Positions 1 through 9,764 of a stretch of DNA of 64,000 nucleotides are shown here, in pieces; position 1 is the first letter of the stretch; every line of letters begins with the position of its first letter. The stretch comes from Bartonella senegalensis OS02. Lineage in GTDB: Bacteria > Pseudomonadota > Alphaproteobacteria > Rhizobiales > Rhizobiaceae. A model generated the notes under the pieces. The model saw nothing but the letters and a program-made list of their open reading frames with translations. It searched no databases and was not told the DNA's origin. The stretch lies in NCBI RefSeq assembly GCF_000312545.1, contig NZ_HE997541.1:133247-197246 (forward strand). The letters are read 5' to 3'. The position numbers were made by a program, and so were the translations under genes.

Positions 1-2350
1 TATCATAAATGCAGACTCTCTTTCCAAGAGAATCAGTTTTAAGAGTGACGGTTGGTTTGGATGAAATAGAGGGGTATATATTTGGAATTTACTTTCCTTT
101 ATTTTTAGAGGGATAATATTCTCCTGATGTTTTTTCAGCCAGAACGATCATCTTTTACTAGGATGTAAGTTTGCAGAACAAAGACTATAAATTCACATAA
201 GTTTGTAAGTTCTACGAGAGGGGCTGCTTTTTGTAATATTTCTCTTTTTTTCTTACAAAATGGGAGTTCATTCCTGTTTTTGAGAAGAGATTTTCTTACC
301 CTGAATTTGGCTTATCTTCAAAGAATACCATGAGAATGCTTTTAGAAAATTTTGGGCAATTATTGGTTTTATTGTTCAACGTTTCTTGTAACATGCGCTT
401 TTTATGGCTCTTTAGAAATTTTTCCTATGGCATTGGAAATTTTCATCAGAATTTGATTTTCTTTACAGGATAGCACTTGATGCTCTTAAAAGAGCAATTT
501 TATTAAACCCTATAATAGGTCTTTTGATTCCAGGGGAGATAAGCTCTTATGATTCGGCAAAAAGCATTGTTGTTGGTGTCAATAAACTTTTGCATTTCAT
601 AGGTTCTACTAATTCTAGCCCATGGTTTATAAGCAATGCGCATATGCCATAGAATTTGGTCATGTGGGGGGGAACAAGATGAGGAGGGGGAGATGAAAAT
701 TTATAATTTAAGAGAGTGACGATTCGTTATATTTATTTTTTTGCACATTGAATAATTTTTCTGGATAGATTGCTGAAATTGCTTTTGGAAATTTTTTAAA
801 GAGAGATAAGTCATTGATCAATGGCTTTTATTTCTCTTAATTTATAACTTTATTTGGACTTCTGTTAGAGTACCTGCAGTGAGTGGTCACTTTATATTCA
901 CAGTGTAGATAGTGAGGTACGTCTCAACTCTTTTTGGGTTATTTATTCATGAGATCAAATATGTATATATTGAAAATAATTATTTTTAGCAGTCAATCTC
1001 TTCAAACCGTATAATCTTATCAGTAGATTCATATCTTTTATTTGTGATCTGTTCTTTCTCGTTGATGTAAGGTTGTCGTAAATCTGGATGTTCTTCAAAA
1101 TATTCATTTTTTTGTGAATCAATTCACTGTCTAAAGAATCATACATTCTCATTAATCATTTCTATAACCAATTATATGACTCTAAAGCTGAGAAGCGCTA
1201 TGCATAGTCCATATCATTTAAAATCTTTGTGCTGTCGAAAATACAACATTTTTCATGATAAAGGTTCACCTTTCTGGTTATTTTTAGTTTTCCTAAAACA
1301 CCATTCTCATTTTTATGAAGGTTTCCAGCGCACAGATACTATGTAAATTACGATCATAAATATTGATTATTTTGTCGGTAAATTCGCATTTTTTTCCAGT
1401 ATGATGTCTTTTAAATGCGTTGTTTTATCTTTTTATTTCTTGAGAAAGTAAGTCGATGCTTTTTATGATGATTTTTGCTGGAAGAATGCCTTTTCTGTTT
1501 CATTTGTGGTCTGAGTTCTTATAGATAAGGTGATTTATAGGTTTTTTTATTTTATCTTGATAAAGTAATAAGTGCCTTTTTTTGAATGTTCTGCTAACCA
1601 AAGTTCTTTATCTTTATTATATACTTTATCGTTTATGCAAAGCTGTTAGTTTTTTCATTATTTTTCTTGAAATTAAAATTGATTTCTTTTTCATTTTATA
1701 CTTTTAAAAACAATATTTGATTTGTTTAAAAAAGATCTTTTTTGTTTAATTTATATTGCAGATATCATTAACACTTGGCTTCATTATATCTTTTTTAGTA
1801 TTATCATTTTTTTATAATAAGTCTCTGTTAGTATTTTAAGACCATTTGTAGAAGGGAGAGGTTCTTTTGAGAAACAGGTGCACAGAGTTGTAGAGAGCAT
1901 TGATGTTCATAAAATTCATCTCTATCGCATCGTTATTTTTTGCTTGGCGGTGTTGTTTTGAAAACATAAGTAGTGCTGTGTAGAATAGAATCGTGATATA
2001 TTCTTTCTTCAAAGTAAGTCTGTTCTCATTCTCTCACGTAGGATTCAGTAAAATCTTCACAGATATTTTTACATCGGTTAATTATTGGTTCGACTCACAA
2101 GATCTGAACAGCATTATCAACGTTGTTGATAAGAGTGGTGATATCAATTGTTTTATAAAGAAGTCTGGACCGTGTGATGTTTTTCGTCTCACCATGGTAC
2201 ATAACTAATAAAATTCTACCTGCATTTTATAAAAACCAGTTTGTTTACACAACTGATTCCATACGGCCTATTGCAATTCGTTTTTTCTCAGGTATGGGAG
2301 TGTGTATAAACGCTTTGGCGTTATTCGATTTGATAATATTGGAGAAAAAT
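1..2350. other. Gene-poor AT-rich region
   Basis: I see no convincing gene here. The few open frames on either strand are short, lack good ribosome binding sites and resemble no family I know. The composition is T-rich with frequent stops in all frames, as in decayed intergenic DNA of Bartonella. A short perfect dyad (TTATCAAC, 3-nt loop, GTTGATAA) lies at 2114-2132. No tRNA-like T-arm was found. Remnants of old coding sequence are possible but were not identified. Confidence 0.5.
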
Positions 2351-2533
2351 ATGAAGAATGAAGAAAACTTTGAGAAAGTTTTAGCGCGTATTATTGTGAA
2401 ATGGGAAGCTTTGTCTAAAACTCAAAAGCAGAAGATATTGGAAAGAGTAGAAAATTTCACTGCTTCTTCTCAGTTAGCAGAAGACTTAAAGCTTCAATCT
2501 TCTTTTTATCACCAGACGAAATCAGAGCTATGA
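2351..2533 (+). CDS. Small hypothetical protein (60 aa)
   Basis: This short frame starts at an ATG six bases after GGAG (2341-2344), a reasonable ribosome binding site. The product is charged and probably helical, with the segment LSKTQKQKILERVENF near the middle, and has no membrane segment or signal peptide. I do not recognise a family. Its 3' end overlaps the convergent XRE regulator gene by about 77 bases, which is unusual but known for small phage-type gene pairs. The context (phage-type repressor, hexapeptide-repeat phage protein) suggests a prophage remnant. It could also be a chance frame. Confidence 0.4.
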   Translation: MKNEENFEKVLARIIVKWEALSKTQKQKILERVENFTASSQLAEDLKLQSSFYHQTKSEL

Positions 2534-2771
2534 GTCTTAAATCTTCATCGGAGATGTTAAAACCTGTGATTACATATATGGCGCTGGCATTTCCGAGTGT
2601 ATTAAGAAGAGCCATGAGTTTATCTACGGAGGGTCTTTTTCCTCCTTTTATCATTTGTTGTACGTAGTTTTGTCCACAGCCTGCTGCTTTGCTTATTTCA
2701 ATCATCGTTCGTCCATCACTTTCTATCAGTTTAATTAAACGTTGGAACCAATCTTTTTCAGTCTTTGTCAT
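2457..2771 (-). CDS. XRE-family helix-turn-helix regulator (phage repressor-like)
   Basis: This is a predicted DNA-binding repressor of 104 aa. The N-terminal half carries an XRE-type helix-turn-helix around residues 20-55, visible as MIEISKAAGCGQNYVQQMIK followed by GGKRPSVDKL. The C-terminal half is a short helical tail (DEDLRLIALISSGDKKKIEAL), as in small prophage repressors. I chose the ATG at 2771 because AAAGG stands about eight bases upstream; an in-frame extension to 2819 lacks such a site. The ligand, target and partner are not visible. It lies beside other phage-type genes and is probably what is left of a prophage control region. Confidence 0.75.
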   Translation of the reverse strand: MTKTEKDWFQRLIKLIESDGRTMIEISKAAGCGQNYVQQMIKGGKRPSVDKLMALLNTLGNASAIYVITGFNISDEDLRLIALISSGDKKKIEALSLLLTEKKQ

Positions 2772-3230
2772 TTTTAGACCTTTACACATTGACGCTATAG
2801 CGTTATTATCGTGTTGCAAATTTAGAATATATGATAAAGGAGCGTGAAAATATCCATGCGGAGCTCTTCGCTTATGAAGGATAAAGAGTTTTTTTACTTA
2901 GTAACAAGATGCCCCCATACACTTTCGGATTTGAAGCAATAAGAATGGTTGTTTAAGTCTACGATTGTTATAGGTCGGACACGTATGGCCAGAAATGGAA
3001 ATATGCATTCGTGCGTTCATGAAGTACTATCCTGATAGTATACGTAGTGGCATTATAAATCAAGATATACTCCAACATTGACATTTGTAAGAAGTTTGCG
3101 CGTTAAGGTGGTGTGCGAACACGGCTAAGCTTTGCAGCCTTAAGGAAAAGAATGATGGCTGTAGAAACATAAATTCATGGGTAAAAAATGCTGGTTTTCC
3201 TTTTGTTTTGATAAATGGAGTCATCGTTCG

Positions 3231-3830
3231 ATGGTGTATCGCATACGTGTGTTAAGAAATTTCGCAAACTTCAAGAAAAGTGACGTTTATGATTTTAAAG
3301 ATCAAGGTAATTATTGCTTAGAACGTGATACAAGGAGTAGATCTTTTATCGAAGATCAATGTGTTTTTAAGGATGCCATATTTAATAATGATTCTTACGT
3401 TCGCAATGGAGTCTGTGTTTGTGATAATGCGCAAGTACATTGTATGTTTTCCGTTTCCAGTTTTGCTGTTGTTGAAGATAAGGCACAAGCATGTGGATCT
3501 ATAGAGATTTGCAGAATTTCGCATCTTTCCCAAAAAATAAAGATTATTCGTTCTTCCAAAAGGATTGGTACTGCATATATCTATAGTGGTACAGAGATTT
3601 ATGATTCTGCTCAATTTTTCGTAAATTCTCAGATTTATGGCAATGCTTTAGTTGGGAGTTCTGTAAAGGTTCGCGAAAAGGCAAAAGTCGAATGTAATCC
3701 TCAGTCCTGTGAGTGTGAAGATTTGCGCAATGATGAGGGGATTTACATATATTGCTGTATTTTCCATGCTGCAAAAGAGGCAAGTAACAACAATGCGCGT
3801 AGGGCGTGTGTTGCGTATCTTCCGCCATGA
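3231..3830 (+). CDS. Diverged phage-related hexapeptide-repeat (left-handed beta-helix) protein
   Basis: The N-terminus (MVYRIRVLRNFANFKKSDV) resembles the start of a family of phage-encoded proteins that continue with imperfect hexapeptides such as VYGNA. Here the repeats are badly eroded but still visible, for example VCDNAQVH, IYGNALVGSSVKVREKAKV and EIYDSAQ. The expected GDLGGFIE segment after the N-terminus is replaced by unrelated residues. The frame opens at 3177, but family resemblance favours the ATG at 3231. Many cysteines and loss of the repeat glycines suggest relaxed selection, so this may be a gene decaying without a stop codon. Its function is unknown. It is a marker of prophage ancestry. 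Confidence 0.5.
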   Translation: MVYRIRVLRNFANFKKSDVYDFKDQGNYCLERDTRSRSFIEDQCVFKDAIFNNDSYVRNGVCVCDNAQVHCMFSVSSFAVVEDKAQACGSIEICRISHLSQKIKIIRSSKRIGTAYIYSGTEIYDSAQFFVNSQIYGNALVGSSVKVREKAKVECNPQSCECEDLRNDEGIYIYCCIFHAAKEASNNNARRACVAYLPP

Positions 3831-4056
3831 ACTTTGTTTGAAATCCGTTATGTTCTTGCGTCTGATGTAAATAAACCCAATAGGCGTGAGAGGATGGAGG
3901 AGAGCTACTTTACGTCATTTATTAGCGTGTTTTGATAGAGGCAATAAGGATGTCGAGAGTGATTATCGCACTTGGCACATATGGCTTTTTGCATTCTTTT
4001 TTTTGAGAGAGAGCGAAACAAAATATATCTTTCACTGTAATTTAAAGGAGATCAAA

Positions 4057-4371
4057 GTGAGTATAAATGAAATTTTATGGATAGGAGTGGTTATTGTTTT
4101 GCTTTTCGGTGGTGTCATATTGCGGTTTGTTTTGTATTATCGGGGTCAGGCTCAAGCTTTTCAAGAAGAAGCAAGAAAGATAAAGCATGAGTTCTTAAGG
4201 GATTCTATGAGGATAAACGAAGAACGTGATAGGGCGATTAGAGAGCAAAATATGGTGATTAAAAGACGCGATCAGACGATTGCAAAGCTAAAACAACAAG
4301 TTAAACAGTACGAAGAAGCTATGCAGCAACATCAGGAAGAGATTAACGCTGAGGATGAAGCGAAAGAGTGA
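4057..4371 (+). CDS. Small membrane protein with coiled coil
   Basis: I chose the GTG start at 4057 because AAAGGAG lies just upstream; the longer open frame from 3886 has no such site. The 104-aa product has one N-terminal membrane segment (about residues 6-27, LWIGVVIVLLFGGVILRFVL). A long charged helix follows, rich in Arg, Glu, Lys and Gln, and should form a coiled coil (residues 35-95). This build recalls phage inner-membrane spanins or small membrane-anchored coiled-coil proteins, but I recognise no family. It stands alone, downstream of the phage-related repeat protein. Confidence 0.55.
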   Translation: MSINEILWIGVVIVLLFGGVILRFVLYYRGQAQAFQEEARKIKHEFLRDSMRINEERDRAIREQNMVIKRRDQTIAKLKQQVKQYEEAMQQHQEEINAEDEAKE

Positions 4372-5840
4372 TGATATCGATATTGTGCATTCTGCAAGAC
4401 TTTGGAAATGTTGAGATGAGCTGATTTATAATAAGGTTTGATCATCAGAGATAAGCCTTGTTAGGGATAAGTCTTGTTTATGAGGGTGAGTGTTGAGTTG
4501 TTGCTAAGGGGCTATAGTTTTTTCTAAAGTTTAAGTTTATGGAAAGATAATCATTGAGGACAATGCTAATTTTTATGCTGATGCGTATGTTGTTTAAACA
4601 ATTTTGCAGGGATCGTTAATTGGAAGAACAAGGTTTTGGGCGATAAAATATTTTCAAAGAATAAGCCTCTCAATGGTGATGATATAAACAAGAAAGTTTT
4701 ATGAGATGAGAGAAATAAATTGGTCATGATGATTTGATAGAAAAAGTAGAGAGAATAAGATGAATGCAGAGAACATTGGCTCTTTGGGAGAGTCATCATA
4801 TGCGTAATTTGTCTTCTGTATGTATTTTATCGCGTTTTTTATTTTTATAAAAAGACGCAAAATTGATGAGATGAGATAAAGGAAAATACTATTTGGTCTC
4901 AAAAAATTATGATGCACTTGTTGGTAGGAAGAGGATAAGCTTTGAAAGAAGAGGAAGATGAGCTTTTCTTGAATGCAATTTAACAGGGATAAGAAGAAGA
5001 GCGTAAATATACACCTGTCATGAGTTTATTTGAAGTATTTTGCACGTTGTTTGGGATGAGAGGATATGAAGTGCTAAATATCATAACTTTAAGGCTTAAA
5101 TGCAAAGAGGCAATACTTACACTTCATTAAAAGCAAATGAATGCTCTTTTTAGGAGCAAAATAAAAGTCAAAACATCATAATGTTAAGAGTGATTATTGG
5201 CTTTGTCTGCATTTTTCTTAAGATAGTTTATTTGGTAAAATTCAAATAGATTTTCTTCGAGTATGGTGCCGTGCTATATTTGAATTGCTAGAATATTTTG
5301 CATCAATTATAAGACCTCAATTGTTGGAAAGTTAGGTTGATTACTGAATAGGGTTGTATTTTTATTTAAACATAATTTCCAATTTTTTAAAATCGAGCTT
5401 TTGTTTTTTTTGTTAAAAGAGATGTATTTTTCTGCTTCTCCTTGCTGTTTAAGGTTTCCTTATGGTTGTTAAGATAGCTTCATTGTTTTTATAAATTTTT
5501 ATATCTTTTTATTGAATTTTTTTTAGTTCTGTTTGGATCTTTTTTATTCAGAAATTACGCTTACTAAAATTCCTTTATGATTATTATAACTTAAGTTCAT
5601 TTTTTTATGCTAACTGTTGCTTTTGCATATTGCACACGCTTTCTCCTGCTTTTGGTAAAAAATGGTAGAACATAAAAATATTTTTCATGGGGTTGCCAAT
5701 GGTTTTATATGGTTCTCTATTTGATCTAGTTATGAAAGTGCGTTGGGCGATTTATACTATGAATGGTTTGATAAATAAAATGGTCCATGTTCAAATATGC
5801 TTCTGTGAAGGAGGTATGATTTGTTATTGTGCATTTTATA
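4372..5840. other. Non-coding, AT-rich spacer
   Basis: I see no supported gene in this stretch. A weak frame at 5687-5941 has poor composition and no clear start signal. Short open frames on the minus strand (4566-4917) look like chance frames. Confidence 0.45.
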
Positions 5841-6064
5841 ATGGCTTACAGAATACGATAATCAGGAGGTTGAATATCTGTTTTGCAGCAGGGGGGTGTC
5901 ACGTTCTTATCAGATATTGTTCATGTTTATGGCGTTTATGAACTCTCTTAACAGCATGGTGTGCAGATTATCAGATACCTTATCTTGTTAAGGTGGTTAA
6001 GAAAATGCGACAGGAGAATGCGTCAAAAGAAAAGAGGAGGAAGGCAATATATTTTAAAAAATGA
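5841..6064 (+). pseudogene. Possible decayed second copy of the hexapeptide phage protein
   Basis: At 5841 the sequence reads ATG GCT TAC AGA ATA CGA and then a stop, giving MAYRIR. This matches the N-terminal MVYRIR of the protein encoded at 3231. About 70 bases further, another frame contains SDIVHVYGVYELS, which has the feel of a hexapeptide repeat. Stops and frame changes separate the pieces. The match is short and could be coincidence, so this is only a suggestion of an older, more decayed paralogue. Confidence 0.22.
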
Positions 6065-7140
6065 TCAGAATGGCAATCAAGCAGCTGTTTAAGGCGATGT
6101 CGATAAATGAAAGAGCACAGAAGGTCATGTATGTCATTTCAGTAAGCTTCGAGTAGGATTTTTGTAGAAATGTGACTTCTTGATTTTGCTTGTTTACCGT
6201 TTTACGATTTTACGCGAAAATTATGTAAATTTTCTCTTTTCTCTTTCTTTTTTAAGATCTGTTTCCTCAAATTTGATAACAGCTTAGTTAGCTTCTTTAT
6301 CTCTTCAGCTTGAAAGAGCACACTGTGCTGCTCATTTTTTGGATGACAATAAGCATTTCTGTTGTCGTCTTAATATGAACTATAAGACACATGTTATTCC
6401 AAGGAAATGAAGTGCACTATTTTATCTTTATGTTCATATCGATGAAAGATTTTGTTTTTGATATATTCATGATTGATCATAATAAATCTTCGACTATAGA
6501 GTATAGCGTTATATTTTCATGACTATTGAAGTTTCAAATAACTTCGCTTTTCACAAGCTCACGGTTAATGGGGATTTTTCAATGTTTTTTCTATAAAGAT
6601 TTCAAGATAACTTGTTTTAGAGCATGGGATAAACGGTGTTGTAAGTTTGGTAAGAAATCTTTTCTGATATTGTTTATCTGTCTATACTAGTTTTGCATGT
6701 ATATATTTTTGTTGAGGGGTATTGGCAATCTTTCGTTTACAACTTAAATCCATAGATGCGCTTACAAATATTTTATCGAAATCTAACATAAGATCAGTTT
6801 TTATAGGTTTGTATATAATATTCGTGATTTTATAGACAATTTATAGTGTTCAGGTTGTTTTAGAATATTGTTAAGAATTGATTTCTTAAGAAATGTTACT
6901 GTATTTGCAAGAAGAGCAGAAGCATTGCTTCTTGCTGGTTGATAAATTCAAAAGTTGTTGAATTGTTAGTTTGGAAAACAGATACAAAATCTGTGCAAGG
7001 CTTCACTGAGAGTTATCTGTGAGTATACGAGGAATAATATAATAATCCCCCCCTTTTTTCCATTATTGGAAAAATATTCTTTGTTCGTTACCAAAGTGCG
7101 AAATATACAGAGTAAAATTTTATTTTAATGGTAAGGAACG
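6065..7140. other. Non-coding, AT-rich spacer
   Basis: I see no gene, RNA or repeat that I can support in this stretch. It is strongly T-rich with stops in all frames. Confidence 0.45.
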
Positions 7141-7320
7141 TTAAGATTGAAGCTCTCTAATAAGGGCTTTATGTGTAATTTCTTTTATTTGCTCAATATT
7201 TATAAGAATATCTTTCTTTGTTGGGTAACCTTTACTCGAAAAAGCAATTTTTTGTTCATCGCTTGAGATTAGACGCCAGTACCATTGTTTGTGGACCCCT
7301 TGAAACACCTCAAAATACAT
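7141..7320 (-). CDS. DUF1508 (YegP-like) small protein
   Basis: This 59-aa protein matches the DUF1508 pattern: a short strand (YFEVFQG), a Trp-rich second strand (QWYWRLISSDEQKIAFSS) and then GYPTKKD leading into a helix. Family members are usually one or two copies of this roughly 50-residue unit, and this has one. I chose the ATG at 7320 because TAGGAAG lies directly upstream; an upstream in-frame start at 7368 would add 16 residues without family resemblance. The function of the family is not well defined. It stands alone between two accessory spacers. Confidence 0.7.
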   Translation of the reverse strand: MYFEVFQGVHKQWYWRLISSDEQKIAFSSKGYPTKKDILINIEQIKEITHKALIRELQS

Positions 7321-7733
7321 GCTTCCTACCTCATAAAATAGTCGATAATTTGCAGGATAAATATTCAACTCCTTTGACTATGAGAATTAAAGTATGTCTC
7401 TCCAGTAAGGAGTCAATATATTTTCCTTAATTTTTTCTCAAACAAATAATTTCTATGAGAAATTTATTTTGTAACAAGAAAATATTTATTGTCAATAAGG
7501 CAAAAATAAGTAATTTATACTAAAAAAAATTTATTTTAATTTGATGAATATTTATTTTTCCTTTTATTAGTAAAAAATTCTAATTCACTTATTCTATTTA
7601 AGACTATTCAATTTTTTTACGAAAAAAAATTATAGGATACACCAAAACTCATCACCATAGAAAAAACTATTCTTACTTTCTCCTATGCTGATAAATTTTT
7701 ATTTTTTTTCGTCGTCTCTTTTAGTATGGACGT

Positions 7734-8273
7734 TTATTGATTAGCGATAACTTCTTTTTGCGATACGCTACGAATAAGTAAATCAATGAATAAGCTAAGG
7801 GCGTAGGAGTTAGCCATTTTTGCCTTCATATCAATCAGAGAGGTTGCAGCTTTGGGGGTGTATCTGTTAGCTGAACCCTGTCTTGACAAATAGTGTTGCA
7901 ACTTCTCATAAGAGCTTTCGATTTTTTCTTGATTTGGTTTTTTACTACGATCGCTATTGGAAAGGATTTCTTCAAGCCCCTCAATTTTTTTGATAAAATA
8001 GTTCCAGTCAAAGTCACCTTTAGTATATTCACTGTCAAACATTTTTCCTTGTCCAGTTAAGAGCCAATTAATATTGACACCGTACAATGTGCGATATGTT
8101 TGTAAGACACTTAGATTGGGTTCTCTCTCGCCGCGTTCATAAAAAGCAATAGAGTTTTTTGTCATGCTAAAACTTTTAGCCAATGCTTCGCGTGATGGAT
8201 CACCTAAAGCAAGACGAACATAACGTAAACGTTTTCCAAATATAGTTTTTGATTCAGTTTCAGGACGTGCCAC
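7734..8273 (-). CDS. XRE-family helix-turn-helix regulator
   Basis: This 179-aa protein has an N-terminal XRE helix-turn-helix (about residues 11-70): FGKRLRYVRLALGD, then REALAKSFSMTKNSIAFYE, then REPNLSVLQTY and the typical VNINWLLTGQG. A long helical C-terminal region follows, without the LexA-type peptidase residues. It starts with GTG at 8273, with GGGAG eight bases upstream. Genes like this act as phage-type repressors that bind DNA as dimers. A dyad-like sequence sits just upstream at 8291-8310 and may be its operator. It is divergent from the DUF475 gene. Confidence 0.85.
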   Translation of the reverse strand: MARPETESKTIFGKRLRYVRLALGDPSREALAKSFSMTKNSIAFYERGEREPNLSVLQTYRTLYGVNINWLLTGQGKMFDSEYTKGDFDWNYFIKKIEGLEEILSNSDRSKKPNQEKIESSYEKLQHYLSRQGSANRYTPKAATSLIDMKAKMANSYALSLFIDLLIRSVSQKEVIANQ

Positions 8274-8290
8274 GAATTATCTCCCTCAGT

Positions 8291-8310
8291 AAATCATCAT
8301 GGTATCATTT
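8291..8310. promoter_or_regulatory. Possible operator dyad upstream of the XRE gene
   Basis: The sequence AAATCATCATGGTATCATTT is an imperfect inverted repeat lying 17 bases upstream of the GTG start of the XRE regulator. A related ATCATGAT palindrome occurs at 8343-8350. Phage-type repressors commonly bind such dyads to control their own gene. No binding evidence exists here. Confidence 0.3.
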
Positions 8311-8574
8311 TAAACCAATAAAGGCACAGTATGTATTAATATATCATGATGTAATGTCAATATTTATTGCTTTCATTTTTTTGTATTTTTTAATTTTAAT
8401 ACATAAAAAGTTATTTTGATAGTGCATAGCAAAGGATTTTTTACTTTTTGTATTATATATTATTTAAGGCTTTTCTTCATTGCAAATAAAAGATGTTTTT
8501 ACTGTTTTTTCTCTTGTTTTTTTGGGGAAAAATTCCATATAAATACCCCATGGGATTTTATCTCTTTTTACATT

Positions 8575-8606
8575 AAGAGAGGCAATCTTTAAGAGAGGCA
8601 ATCTTT
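8575..8606 (+). repeat. Two perfect tandem copies of a 16-bp unit
   Basis: The unit AAGAGAGGCAATCTTT occurs twice back to back, at 8575-8590 and 8591-8606, in the leader of the DUF475 gene about 50 bases before its start. It may be slippage-generated or may affect the distance between promoter and gene. Confidence 0.8.
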
Positions 8607-8658
8607 CGCTTTGCCGAGCAGATGAATTTAAAGAAATAAATTTTTGAGGAAATAGATC

Positions 8659-9708
8659 ATGGTTCTGTTAGGCTATTTGCGATGGCCTTTTTTTTTCACG
8701 GCCATTGGCGTCTTTTTGGGAGGGGCTATTGGTTGGTTTGAAACGGAAAGTGTTATTGGTTTTCTTAAATATTTTTTTATTTGCTGTGTTTTAGGCATTT
8801 TAGAAATTTCTTTATCTTTTGATAATTCTATTATTAATGCCCGTGTTCTTGAAAGAATGGATCCTCTTTGGCGCCGTCGCTTCTTGGTATGGGGAATTTT
8901 AATAGCAGTGTTTGGAATGCGTCTTGTTTTTCCGTTGTTGGTGGTTGCTGTTGCTGTTGGTGTTAATCCAATTGCCGCAGTAAAATTAGCAATATGGCAA
9001 CCACATCAATATGCTGCAGTCTTAACGGATGTTCATGTGTCAATTGCAGCTTTCGGAGGCACTTTCCTGATGATGGTTGGGTTGAAATATTTTTTTGATG
9101 CTGAAAAAGAAGTGCATTGGCTTGCTTTTATAGAGAGACCAGCTCAAAAGTTTGGTGCGCTTGTCGGGATTGATATTGCCATTGTTTTGGCTTTGATATT
9201 ATTCTTTTCAGGGCAGGTGGCAACAGAAGATAAAATGGTTTTTTTATTTGCTTCTTTGTATGGACTTTTGACATTCATAGCTGTTGAAACGGTTAGTTCG
9301 CTCTTGGATGCTCCTAAAACAACTTTAGCTACGGTTGCCAAGGGGGGGGCAGGGGCATTTCTTTATCTGGAAATTTTAGATGCTAGTTTTTCTTTTGATG
9401 GTGTTGTTGGTGCTTTTGCGTTTTCGCATAACCTTTTTATTATCGCAATTGGTCTTAGTATAGGCGCATTTTACGTTCGTTCTATAACAATTATGTTAGT
9501 TGAGTCGCGTATATTGTTGCATTATCGTTATTTGGAGCATGGGGCTTTTTATGCAATTTTAGTTCTCGCAGTGATTATGTATCTACAGACTCTTCTATCG
9601 ATTCCTGAAGTTTTCACAGGGCTTGTGGGGGTCTGTATTATTGGCATGGCATTTTATTCCTCTCTTCGCTTGAAGCGCCATCATCTCAATAAACATAGTG
9701 TCTCTTAA
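8659..9708 (+). CDS. DUF475 (TerC-like) integral membrane protein
   Basis: This is a polytopic inner membrane protein of 349 aa with about nine hydrophobic segments. Two similar motifs mark the family: EISLSFDNSIINARVL (about residues 55-70) and EILDASFSFDGVVGAFAF (about 238-255). Each carries acidic residues within the membrane, as in TerC/DUF475 proteins linked to metal ion handling. The length fits the family. The ATG at 8659 follows TTGAGGAAAT. The substrate is unproven; manganese or calcium export has been suggested for TerC relatives. It converges with pncA. Confidence 0.8.
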   Translation: MVLLGYLRWPFFFTAIGVFLGGAIGWFETESVIGFLKYFFICCVLGILEISLSFDNSIINARVLERMDPLWRRRFLVWGILIAVFGMRLVFPLLVVAVAVGVNPIAAVKLAIWQPHQYAAVLTDVHVSIAAFGGTFLMMVGLKYFFDAEKEVHWLAFIERPAQKFGALVGIDIAIVLALILFFSGQVATEDKMVFLFASLYGLLTFIAVETVSSLLDAPKTTLATVAKGGAGAFLYLEILDASFSFDGVVGAFAFSHNLFIIAIGLSIGAFYVRSITIMLVESRILLHYRYLEHGAFYAILVLAVIMYLQTLLSIPEVFTGLVGVCIIGMAFYSSLRLKRHHLNKHSVS

Positions 9709-9764
9709 TCTGAGTAAATTGAAGATTTTTTACGCTTTACAAGGACAGGACAAAACAAGTGACT

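Noticed and set aside
955-1152. Short minus-strand frame of 65 aa
   Set aside because: No ribosome site, no family resemblance, and composition typical of the surrounding non-coding AT-rich DNA.
1993-2208. 71-aa plus-strand frame upstream of the small hypothetical gene
   Set aside because: No clear start signal; aromatic-rich translation as expected from T-rich non-coding DNA; contains a perfect DNA dyad that may explain part of the openness.
3318-3828. Minus-strand frames opposite the hexapeptide-repeat protein
   Set aside because: They lie antisense to a frame with recognisable family features and have no features of their own.
5687-5840. Start of an 84-aa plus-strand frame
   Set aside because: Cys- and Tyr-rich translation without a ribosome site; the only interesting part is the possible remnant after 5841, which is in a different frame.
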